In this document: piece after piece, positions 57,701 to 64,000 of the stretch
How the letters are laid out: the number at the start of each line of letters is the position of its first letter
How positions within the stretch are numbered: position 1 is the stretch's first letter
Source of the DNA: Simmondsia chinensis
Taxonomy: Eukaryota; Streptophyta; Magnoliopsida; Caryophyllales; Simmondsiaceae
DNA: 64,000 bases
Direction: 5' to 3'
NCBI GenBank assembly: GCA_018398585.1
Contig: JAGTTD010000001.1
Coordinates: 35,355,938 to 35,419,937 of the forward strand
The notes under the pieces: generated by a model
What the model saw: the letters and a program-made list of their open reading frames with translations, nothing else
What the model was told of the DNA's origin: nothing
Database searches by the model: none
Made by a program: the position numbers and the translations under genes

Positions 57701-60700
57701 GCTTTGGAGAAGGCATATGATAGAGTGGCAAGAGGGGTCTTATGGAGGGTTTTGGAAATGAAAGGCACCTCCGTGTCCTATATTTGAGCCATTAAAGACA
57801 CGTACGAGGACCTATTAACAATTGTGCGTACAGCAGATTGGGAGACAGGTGCTTTACCCATTACAGTTGGGGTACAACCAAGGATTTGCCTTGAGTCCCC
57901 TCTTGTTTATTCTTGTTATGGATGAGCTAACTAGGCACATCCTATTGCCTTGGTGTATGCTCTTCGTGGATGATATAGTGCTGGTGGGGGAGTCGAGAGA
58001 AGAGGTGAATGAGAAGCTGGAACTTTGAAGAAGGGCCTTGGAATCGAAAGACTTACGAATCAGTCGATCCAAGATTGAATATATGGAACTCAAGTTCTGT
58101 ACCTCATTTAGGCCAAGTGTGGAAGCCGTCAAGATTGGATCGGAGTCCATTATGAAAAAAGACCGTTTTAAATATTCGGGATGTATAGTGCAGCAGGATG
58201 ATGAAGTTGACGAGGATGTTAACAACTGGATTAAAGTAGGCTTGCATAAATGGAGGATAGCCTTTGTGGTGCTATGCGATAGAAAGTTCTCGTTAAAGTT
58301 AAAGGGAAAATACAATAAGACGGTAGTGAGACCGGCCATGTCATACGGTGTGGAGTGTTGGTCGGTTAAACGACATCATACGTAGAAGTTGAAGGTGACG
58401 GAGATGAGGATGTTGCGGTGAATGTGTGGACATACAAGGAAGGATAGGATCAGAATATGATGTTTTAAGAAGCAGATTAGGTGTGGCCCCAATCGAGGAT
58501 AAGTTGAGGGAGCAATGTTTTAAGGGTTTGGGCATGTTCGGAGGAGACCGACCACTACCCCTGTCAGGAGATAAGAGCAACTCCATACTACGGACTGTAG
58601 GAGAGGGAGAGGCAGACCAAAGAAGAGCTGGATGGAGACTATTCGACACAACCTCACTCACGTAAACCTAAATGAGGAGATAGCCTTAGATAGAGCTGAG
58701 TGGAGAGCTAACATAGGTGTAGCAGATATAGCGGTTTAGTAGAGAGGAACATAACTAGGCTAGTCTTTACGCCCCTAGGCTTATTGGCACCTTACTGCTT
58801 GCTGGCTGTTGCTTTGGGCGATGTTGCTTCTTGCTTACTGCTTGCTTGCTACTACTTTTGCTGTTTTATGCTTTATGCTCTTTGTGTTGTTGCTATTATG
58901 CTAGTATGTCATTATGCTTTTTAGGTTAGGGGTCCTCGGACATAGCTTTCCTTTGGGATAGCACTCTGAAGGGGTAAGGCTGCGTACATCTCAAACCCCC
59001 AGACCGTGCATTAGCGGGAGTCTTTGAGGTCCTGGGTTAGTTATTTGTTTGTTTGTTTATTGTATAGGGAAGTTATCAATTATGTTCCTTGAGATTTGAG
59101 TACTTATCACATAGGTACTATGATGTTTTGATAGTATACAATGATGTACCTTGAAGTTTAAAGTTTTATTACCCAAGTACCTTGAAGTTCAAAAGTTTTA
59201 AAGAATATTCACCAAATTTTGACATAGGATATACCTAGGTGATAAAATTTCATATCCCGAGGTTATTTTATATATTCAAATGACAATGTACTTAAGTGAT
59301 AAATACTCAATTTTAAGCCACTTGGCTAAGAGATAATTTTCCTATTTTATATAACTTTGAAAGTTAATTTTATTTTTCTATTACTTCTCATATATGTTGT
59401 ATTGTTACTTATATTGTCTAGTAATAAGCTAAAGATGATGGGTGAAGAATATTTCTTTGAAATTGTGTAAGGAAATATCATAACATAGAAGCAAATTTTC
59501 CTTTGAAACAAACGATAAAAATATCAATCAGATTTGGGTTTTTTGAAAATGAGCACCTACATTTTTATGCCATTTAGCTTCTAACCTTCTGATTTTTATG
59601 TTTTTGCATTTAACTAACTAAAAAAAGTTTGGGTAGCAAATGACCACCAATAAACCCCTTCGTTAGCCAAAATCGAATATTCCATCCAATCTGGTGGTCA
59701 TTTGCTGCCCAAACTTTTTTTTAGGTGGTTAAATACAAAAGCAAGGAAAAAAAAAGGGTGGTTAAAAGGTAGATGGCATAAAATATAGCTGGTCATTTGC
59801 GAACAACCTTTATAATCTTTCAACCTAAGCCAAAAACAAGTTGTACAATTTTTACTTTTCCCTTGTTATGACCATTTGATTTAGTAAGAGGTAGTGCAAT
59901 GTTTTAACCCCATTTTGGGGTAAAATTTTCCATTGGTTAAATGTTAATGGTGAACTAAATGGGGTTAAAAGAGGTGTAATGGTTACCCTTGTAACCATTA
60001 ACCTCTTTTAGCCTTATACCAAACATGCCCTCAATGGTGAGGCTAAATAAAAACTTTTGCTAATTCTATTTATATTGTTTTCTTGTGCGAATCATGGCAT
60101 ATTGCACTTGGACACATGAATAGTAAACTTTTGCATAACATGAATTATCTAGGCTTACTATATACTCGACTTGAAAATGTTTTGAAGAGAAATGGAAAGG
60201 TGGGCTATTATAAGGGATCGAACTTGTGGCAAAAGAAGGGGCAACCAAGCATGTTTAATATCACTAGACCACAACATTAGCTATTTATACTAAGATTGTA
60301 CTAAAATTATTATGATTTAGATTTGCATAAATAAGCATACTAAAAAAAAAAATTTTTTAATCACTTATGAGTGTTCATTACTCAAGTTAAATTCTTTAGT
60401 TTATTGTATCCTATAACATAAGTCACGAGAAGATAGACTTTTTTTGTTAAAGCCTGAGCAAATAGACCTTACGTAAATTGCTATAATATCACCCTAAATA
60501 ATGATTCTAATGCTTCACACGAATCATGCCTTGCATCTATGTTTCTGTCATTTAGGGGCCGAGGGGCTTTTTTGATGCCATCTTTACATATACCGAAATA
60601 GTATTTGATTATTACATTTTATCACTGTCTCTATAATAATTTAGGGTTTTTGCAAATAACCCCTTACATTTTATACCATTTAGCCTTTATTTACCCATTT

Positions 60701-61496
60701 TTTGTTTTTGCATTTAACCACCTAAAAAGAGTGTGGGTAACGGATGACCACCAGTTAACCCTCCGTCGGCCAAAACCTAATATTCCATCCAAATATTCGG
60801 TTTTGGCTGACTGAGGTGTCAATTGGTGGTCATTTGTTATCCAAACTATTTTTAGGTGGTTAAATGCAAAATAAAAAAAGGGTGGTTAAAAGCTAGATGA
60901 CATAAAATATAGGTGATCATTTGCAAAAAACCCATCAGATTTTAATCTTCTTTGGAAAATATTTTCCGAAGGAAAACTAATTCTTAGAATCTATTTTTCC
61001 CCCTAAACAAACGGAGCCTTTACATTCCTATTTAGATTCAAGACTCAATAAAATGCATCCCAAGTCTCAAAACGGATTTGTCTTGCTTACTCTCTGTCTG
61101 GGCAGTTGGTTGAAGTTTAAGCGATTTTTGCTGAAGTGCACTGGATATTAACTTGTTTGGTCAAATGGGACTCTCCCTATCATGATACCTTTTCTTTCTT
61201 TACCTTTTCTCTCTCATTTCTTCAAGTCATCTGTATGCATGGAAAGTATGTCTCAGGATAAACTATAATGTCACAAACATCATACTCGGTGACAACAGTT
61301 GACCAATTTGCCCGCAGGTGTTCATTCAGTATTTCTTTATATGATTAATTTTCAGGTCACCATTTTGTACCTTCACATGCATTGCAGGGATGTTGACCTT
61401 CCTCTCATTGTAGCTGTTGATTTACAGCCTATGGCACCCATTGAAGGAGTTATTCAAGTACAAGGTGACATAACAAATGCACGAACTGCTGAAGTG
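45685..61496 (+). CDS. TRM7: tRNA 2'-O-methyltransferase, TRM7/FTSJ1 family (five N-terminal exons; gene continues past the window)
   Basis: Five exons join in phase into 110 codons without a stop: MGKASRDKR / [12 protein letters not shown]... / [16 protein letters not shown] / [16 protein letters not shown] / [14 protein letters not shown]...TAEV. These match the plant TRM7/FTSJ1 family almost residue for residue. The enzyme transfers methyl from S-adenosylmethionine to the ribose 2'-OH of anticodon-loop positions 32 and 34 in some tRNAs, in the cytoplasm with partner proteins. The catalytic Lys (residue 28, in ARSAFKL) and SAM motif I (DLCAAPGSW) are present. The catalytic Asp and second Lys motifs must lie further on; family proteins are about 310 residues, so roughly one third is here. 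All introns are GT-AG. Intron 4 is about 14.5 kb and full of elements. Confidence 0.93.
45813..45906 (+). CDS. TRM7: TRM7 exon 2
   Basis: Acceptor TTTGGAAG before 45813. [12 protein letters not shown] then [19 protein letters not shown]; ends in phase 1 at G|GTACCC. Contains the first catalytic Lys (residue 28). Confidence 0.92.
46555..46604 (+). CDS. TRM7: TRM7 exon 3
   Basis: Acceptor [23 protein letters not shown] is the SAM-binding motif I of FtsJ-type methyltransferases. Donor CAG|GTATAG. Confidence 0.93.
46883..46932 (+). CDS. TRM7: TRM7 exon 4
   Basis: Acceptor [24 protein letters not shown], ending in phase 2 (AG) at the donor GTAAGTTT. The phase fits exon 5, 14,455 bp away (AG|G gives Arg). 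Confidence 0.92.
47540..48130 (+). mobile_element. Degenerate RTE-type LINE relic
   Basis: [14 protein letters not shown] near 47600-47640 is the start of the RTE reverse transcriptase (normally [14 protein letters not shown]). Further weak traces are HNMKL-ER (about 47770), SSRSSVE (about 47845; normally PGRSTME) and FFMFIVL...ACNKV near 47990-48035 (normally [13 protein letters not shown]). Much older than the two RTE copies at 54-59 kb. Confidence 0.6.
48187..49223 (+). repeat. 5' LTR, interrupted by a solo LTR
   Basis: Matches 51070-51496 over 48187-48574 and 49185-49223. The 610-bp difference is the nested solo LTR plus its 5-bp duplication. Confidence 0.9.
48575..49179 (+). mobile_element. 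Nested solo LTR
   Basis: TGTCATGATCC...GGTTTGTGACA, 605 bp, perfect 5-bp target duplication TCTAT (48570-48574 and 49180-49184) inside the 5' LTR. A TATAAATA box at 48935-48942 suggests the plus orientation. The empty site is preserved in the 3' LTR (ATCTATCCCTAGC, about 51456), which proves the insertion. Confidence 0.92.
49226..49237 (+). promoter_or_regulatory. Primer binding site (initiator Met-tRNA)
   Basis: TGGTATCAGAGC, perfect consensus, 2 bp after the LTR end at 49223. Confidence 0.93.
49359..49592 (+). mobile_element. 5S rRNA-headed SINE, copy 2 (best preserved)
   Basis: 5S part: CGGATCCCATTAGAACTCC, GAAGTTAAGCGTGCTTGGGC and GGGTGACTTCCTGGGAAGTC. Tail: AAGGCTGTGTACATCC, AGACCCTGCGTAGGCGGGAG, GGCACTAGGTATGTTCC. 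A perfect 17-bp target duplication TATTTCAACTAAATTGA lies at 49342-49358 and 49593-49609. It is inserted between the primer site and the ORF of the LTR element. Confidence 0.95.
50109..50753 (+). CDS. Orphan 214-aa ORF of the non-autonomous LTR element
   Basis: Starts [20 protein letters not shown] and runs to a stop before 50754. Residues about 18-55 are Gln/Glu-rich and predicted coiled coil ([19 protein letters not shown]), reminiscent of the N-terminal coiled coil of gag in other plant elements. The remainder has no motif I recognise; no zinc knuckle. It might be a gag-like protein or a domesticated fragment. The frame's 5' end is uncertain: an in-frame stop just upstream and the LTR element's structure allow either this ATG or an earlier, broken start. 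Confidence 0.4.
   Translation: MIKWLCGSSKCKEMLLAFEQRIIMRQEQFEQRSIMKLEQFAQKVEQRLNGMQEHLNRPLAHIARGQLDTKEELVNDKSRQNREASIPDFYDIKDPILQQQVFQESDQCVVAIHSNIARSVEAHPKEQVSDVLQAAAEELVGQSYKGLQRSEKYQDDHLVTVDKLKIAAFEIEDHDIKVPHCSEHYQLGSLKVHEQGKELPEIAAGIDFKVTLYK
51070..51496 (+). repeat. 3' LTR of the non-autonomous element
   Basis: 427 bp, TGTTATGATTG...ATAACA. It differs from the matching parts of the 5' LTR at a small number of positions. Preceded by a polypurine tract. Confidence 0.92.
52113..52500. mobile_element. MITE with TIRs of about 110 bp
   Basis: The left end GGGTTATTTATGCTAAAGGT then CCCTATACTTTG... is matched by the reverse complement of the right end GGGTCATTTACGCCAAAGGT then CCCTGTACTTTG. 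TIRs continue with TTAATTTAG/TCAATTTGG, GTACTT(T/C)TAATTGTGTCAA and so on. No coding capacity. The first 40 bp of the TIR are also duplicated in tandem just upstream (52072-52110). Confidence 0.75.
52675..53633. other. Interior of the decayed LTR element
   Basis: Short frames only; a G14 run at about 52870 and GA-rich low complexity at 52920-52960 and 53280-53370. No conserved domain. Confidence 0.35.
53823..54204. other. Intron sequence with a hairpin-like motif
   Basis: 53890-54000 contains GGTTTTCCGCTTTTCC and GGAAAATGATTTCCC-type inverted phrases, similar to 60950-61015 (GGAAAATATTTTCC), probably a MITE remnant. No gene. Confidence 0.35.
54223..55646 (+). CDS. RTE reverse transcriptase and C-terminal region (truncated at the 5' side)
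   Basis: Open from the insertion junction to a stop at 55646. RT motifs in order: [78 protein letters not shown] and [14 protein letters not shown] (FADD intact). FKYLGSMI and a C-terminal [13 protein letters not shown] segment, both typical of RTE, follow. The endonuclease is missing because of truncation, so this copy cannot move by itself, although the RT frame is intact for about 470 codons. An intact frame indicates a recent insertion. Confidence 0.9.
55730..55976 (+). repeat. RTE 3' UTR and tail domain shared with the SINEs
   Basis: From about 55848 (CAGGTTGGGGGTCCCCGGAA) the sequence parallels the SINE tails: AAACAGTCTC, GGGGTAAAGCTGCGTACATC, C run, GACCCTGCG, GCGGGAG, GGCACTGGGA. It ends in five TTG repeats. 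Confidence 0.88.
55990..56650 (+). pseudogene. RTE endonuclease remnant
   Basis: [17 protein letters not shown], then in another frame [20 protein letters not shown] and [40 protein letters not shown] and DYIL. This is the C-terminal half of an APE-type endonuclease. The catalytic Asp/Asn of DFNGH is present; the final DHR-type motif reads [11 protein letters not shown]. Stops at 56290 and later. Confidence 0.82.
56690..58740 (+). pseudogene. RTE reverse transcriptase remnant
   Basis: [17 protein letters not shown] (57080-57130), [31 protein letters not shown], then, after a duplicated segment, [18 protein letters not shown] and [14 protein letters not shown] (FVDD, both Asp present). A C-terminal [20 protein letters not shown] segment follows. 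At least ten stops or frameshifts. Confidence 0.85.
57261..57727 (+). repeat. Direct tandem duplication of 234 bp inside the old RTE
   Basis: 57261-57494 and 57495-57727 are nearly identical (GCCAACTATAGGGGTATCAA versus GCTAACTATAGGGGTATCAA at their starts; both end GGCATATGATAGAGTG). Only about ten differences by eye, far fewer than the element's divergence from the young RTE copy. Confidence 0.92.
58745..59062 (+). repeat. 3' UTR and shared tail domain of the older RTE
   Basis: T/GC-rich stretch (58790-58920, CTTGCTTACTGCTTGCTTGC) then GGTTAGGGGTCCTCGGACAT, AAGGGGTAAGGCTGCGTACA, CCAGACCGTGCATTAGCGGG and a (TTTG)n end. Confidence 0.85.
59063..59535. other. Intron sequence
   Basis: AT-rich, with repeated phrases ACCTTGAAGTT(T/C)AAA. 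No gene or clear element. Confidence 0.4.
59536..59808. mobile_element. MITE, copy A of a pair
   Basis: 273 bp with TIRs of about 110 bp: GGGTTTTTTGAAAATGAGCA...ATTTTTATGCCATTTAGC is mirrored by the reverse complement of GCATAAAATATAGC TGGTCATTTGCGAACAACC. The loop contains CAAATGACCACCAAT / GGTGGTCATTTGC. Same family as 60644-60933. Confidence 0.78.
59809..60643. other. Intron sequence with a GGGGTTAAAA inverted motif
   Basis: Around 59906-60035, AACCCCATTTTGGGG, GGGGTTAAAAGAGGT and AACCTCTTTTAGCC look like a small MITE remnant. No gene. Confidence 0.35.
60644..60933. mobile_element. MITE, copy B of a pair
   Basis: 290 bp: GGGTTTTTGCAAATAACCCC at the left and GATCATTTGCAAAAAACCC at the right, with internal TIR phrases GCATTTAACCACCTAAAAA / TTTTTAGGTGGTTAAATGC. 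It matches copy A throughout. Confidence 0.8.
61388..61496 (+). CDS. TRM7: TRM7 exon 5
   Basis: Acceptor [26 protein letters not shown] and [17 protein letters not shown] are diagnostic of the family. Donor GTG|GTAAAA. The next exon (expected to start VIRHF-like and carry the catalytic Asp) is not found before the window ends. Confidence 0.94.
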
Positions 61497-61975
61497 GTAA
61501 AAATCTTTGTTTTTGCACTTTGTTGCATGATGTGAACTGAAGTTTGCCGTCCTATGTGCTACTGTTTTGGAACTTGGAAACTCAATCAACCTTGCTGCTG
61601 CTTCTTACAAGGTCTAAGGATAATGACTTTTTTTTAAAATCTAATAGGAATTTGACCAAGTCTTCTACCACTGCTTCTTTTTGAGTTTCCACCGTCATTT
61701 TTTATTCCACTGCAGCAAATTATAGCACGGGAAACAAAAATCTTGCTCACAGAGGCACACGGTTTTCACATTGCATGCTGTAGGATTTTTACAAGGTGTA
61801 ACAGCATATACATCCTTTCTATGTGGTTTATGATAAATTCAAGCATCTATGCTCCGGCAGTTATGAGGGATGGGTAAAATTATGTGGTGAAAAAGACGCA
61901 TTTCAGTAATTAATGTTGAATTGCCAGTAAACAGTATAAAGTTGGCGCTGCAGTCTTTTATTTTTAGTAGTATCA
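61497..61975 (+). other. Start of TRM7 intron 5
   Basis: Begins with the donor GTAAAA. AT-rich, no exon found. Confidence 0.6.
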
Positions 61976-64000
61976 TTTTTTTTTTGATGAGGAAGTTCAG
62001 AATTTCATTTCATCCAACCAAAAAACATTACATGCAGACTGTACCACGTGGAATAATGTGGCTCAAAGAAGATAACAACCTGCTACATGAACCTGGTTTT
62101 GATCTTCTGTAGAAAATTTCACGTATGTGTAATGCTCTACCCTTTTCCATATAGGCCCAGCACATCTACAAGATAAGAGCAAATGCGTTGCTGTTTCTTC
62201 ATCATTTAAACACAAAGAGCACCTTTAGCAAGTGAAATTCCTCTTTGGTGTAGTGTTGCAGTTGGCAAGTCACTATAACCACCCCGAAAGCAAGTTATTA
62301 CATCAAGCAGCTGGACAGTCGGCAACAAGATGTAGGAATGTCAGGGCACAGCAATGCGTTTCTGTTTCTTCATCATTTAAGCACAAAGAGCACCTTTAGG
62401 AAGTGACATTCCACTTTGGTGTAGTGTTGCAGTTGGCAAGTCACTATAACCACCCCGAAAGCAAGTTATTACATCAAGCAGCTGGACAGTCAGCATCAAG
62501 ATGAAGGAATGTCAGGGCACATTTGCTTCGTATGATACTATTTATTCCATGATACCTTTTGTTATATACCCTGAGAGCATCACAGGCCAGTCCTTTGGGT
62601 TCCCCCTTCCAAAAAAAGAAGAAAGAAAAAAAGGCAGAAGCCACTCGAAAATGCAATATTTACCCTGCCTCACTCAACAATCAGCATTACCTGTGCTTGA
62701 TGCGCATCTCAAACCTTACTCAGATACTGTCTCTTGTCTTCGCTTCCACAGACATGAATCATGCGTTTAAACACTGCATCCCATATTGAGAATTCCTTCA
62801 AGTAGTTCCATGAACCCATCCCATAAGGTTCTAGCCTCACCCTTCTGACAACACAGCTCCCAGATGCATGGATGGTAGTAAGATATAGTAGCTCGTCCAC
62901 TCCATAAAGCTTCGCACATAGTCTCTAGTTTCTTTAATCACAACCTGAGGTGCCATATAGAAATACCCGTACCAATTCCAGTATGCCTGCATATGACGAG
63001 AGCCTTGATTGCCATGAAGTGATCTGATTTACAATCGTCTGTGCGAAATGAAAATATCTTGCAACTTTTAGTTTTGACCCACCGAGGGTGCCCCTGAGTA
63101 CTTGAATGGTAATTTCTCCTCCCAAAAGCCCAAGGAAGACAAGATTTGCTGCTTGTTCTGCATGTTCATACCCCCAAAGCTCATGCTTGATTTCATTTGG
63201 TTTGGTTCTAAACAAGAGGCTCCAGAGAATTTCGTAATTTTCCCCAAATCAGTGAACAAAAATTGCATAGCTCTTAGCATATAGAACTAGTTCATCTACA
63301 AGCATATGTTAGACGCTACCATCTTTCTGCATCTTAAATGGTATAATTAAAAGTCAGGTGCATCCATTAACTCATCCAGAAATCTGGAGAGCTACTCTGC
63401 ATCCAAGCCAGAAAGATAAGGGGGATATATGATCCTCGCCTTAGGCCCTTGCACTCTTAAAGAAACCACGTAACTTTCCATTGAGAATGAAGGAAAAGGA
63501 ATTGGAATGGTGGCATACCATAATCATCAATATAACTAGAGGGAACTTCATGTAAATCGTCGCAATCCTCAGAAATCCCAAGGGAAATTGTCATAGATGT
63601 TTGTAATGTCAATTTTAAGCATACAACTGGCGAAGATGAATATCCTAGTGTAGGGGACCCAACATCATAGTATAAAAATCCTCCTCTCTTTGATGAGAGC
63701 AGGCTGAGAAGGGTTCACTAGCTTCTACAGGCTTTCTGTAATCTCGTAGCAGGCAACCTGGTGATTCTTTTATAGGCAACACTACTTCAAGCTTTGAGCC
63801 TAAAGTTCCTCACTTGGGGATGAGGAATCCTGGGAACTAGATAAATGTACAATTTAGGGCCTAAGAATTTTGCCATGCTTGAAAAAAAATCTTAAACTGT
63901 GGTAATAAAATCCCAACAGCTTCTAAAACAGTGGGATTTGAGCTCATCTGGTCCTAGCTTTATTTGCAGGGATGGACCGTGATGCTTCTTGAACTTTCTT
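61976..64000 (-). mobile_element. L1-type LINE relic in TRM7 intron 5, running off the window
   Basis: A T10 run at 61976-61985 marks the poly(A) end. Minus-strand remnants, read from the right: RT start LGPDELKSHCF...SCWDFI (about 63960-63900), QPALIKERRIF (63700-63660), CMLKIDITNIYDNFPWDFL (63630-63570), LNGKLRGFF (about 63485-63455), then the zinc-finger region CSLCLNDEETATHLLLSCRC with AGPIW (62225-62145). Severely decayed. Confidence 0.78.
62180..62519 (-). repeat. Direct tandem duplication of about 170 bp inside the L1 relic
   Basis: 62180-62349 and 62351-62519 are nearly identical: each contains GTTTCTTCATCATTTAA, CACAAAGAGCACCTTTAG, GTGTAGTGTTGCAGTTGGCA and AAGCAGCTGGACAGTC. The duplicated unit covers part of the RVT zinc-finger region. 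Confidence 0.9.

Larger units (their letters stand above)
55977..59062 (+). mobile_element. Older RTE-type LINE, 5'-truncated in the endonuclease, many stops
   Basis: Endonuclease from YAP-stop-AG (55979; normally YAPQ.G) through FWEDL and [11 protein letters not shown] runs from about 57085, a C-terminal region to about 58740, and a 3' tail at 58920-59040 (GGGGTAAGGCTGCGTACATC ... CAGACCGTGCATTAGCGGGA), ending GTTTGTTTGTTT. About 3.1 kb. The younger RTE copy has inserted exactly at its 5' truncation point. Confidence 0.88.
46933..61387 (+). other. TRM7 intron 4, about 14.5 kb, filled with mobile elements
   Basis: Bounded by a good donor (GTAAGTTT) and acceptor (ATTGCAG) that restore the frame. 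Within it: the RTE relic, the LTR element with a nested solo LTR and SINE, a second LTR pair with a MITE, two RTE LINEs and two MITEs. The first 0.5 kb (46933-47450) and 60.95-61.38 kb are plain intron sequence. Confidence 0.85.

Noticed and set aside
61497..64000. Further TRM7 exons in the window
   Set aside because: I looked for the expected continuation (VIRHF-like start, CDGAPD-like motif) and found only intron and L1 sequence up to the end.

Overview
The window is a TE-dense stretch of a nuclear plant genome, most likely a flowering plant. The evidence is: plant Tat-type and chromovirus Ty3/gypsy elements, a TRIM, L1 and RTE LINEs, initiator-Met-tRNA primer sites, MITEs, telo-box-like motifs, and a spliced nuclear gene with GT-AG introns whose protein matches the plant TRM7/FTSJ1 family. 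No prokaryotic or organellar gene organisation is visible. The species cannot be fixed from the sequence. Most of the DNA is nested, decayed mobile elements, so nearly all long open frames are retroelement relics or their shadows.

Layout. 1-2004: a coding-looking exon of an unrecognised gene, split by a complete 1.8-kb TRIM with a 5-bp target duplication (TATCC). 2241-2496: a SINE with a 5S-rRNA-derived head. About 4152-8215: a non-coding LARD-like LTR element. 8216-21610: a very large decayed Tat-type gypsy element (gag-PR-RT-RH-aRH-IN) with a 7-kb 3' region holding tandem repeats, an antisense ORF of the kind some Tat elements carry, and an antisense F-box pseudogene next to the 3' LTR. About 22.9-28.3 kb: an L1-type LINE on the minus strand. 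28374-34257: a fairly young chromovirus on the minus strand, inserted at or near the LINE's 5' end. About 35.4-42.85 kb: a second, badly decayed Tat-type element. 42850-45654: remnants of another minus-strand LTR element, with nested MITEs, a TIR element and a 5S-headed SINE.

From 45685 the window holds a real host gene: the plant TRM7/FTSJ1-type tRNA 2'-O-methyltransferase. Five exons are readable (45685-45711, 45813-45906, 46555-46604, 46883-46932, 61388-61496), joined in phase into 110 codons with no stop. The rest of the gene lies beyond the window. Intron 4 is about 14.5 kb and is packed with elements: a degenerate RTE relic, a non-autonomous LTR element with a solo LTR and a 5S-SINE nested in it, a decayed LTR pair containing a MITE, an RTE LINE with an open RT frame inserted at the 5' end of an older RTE LINE, and two related MITEs. 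Intron 5 contains an L1 relic that runs off the window.

The most interesting signals are: (i) a SINE family joining a 5S rRNA head to a tail shared with RTE LINEs in the same window, which is direct evidence of a SINE-LINE partnership; (ii) the TRM7 gene, with its giant intron and an antisense LTR ending 30 bp before its start codon; (iii) the gypsy element carrying an antisense F-box gene copy; and (iv) the TRIM inside a coding exon.
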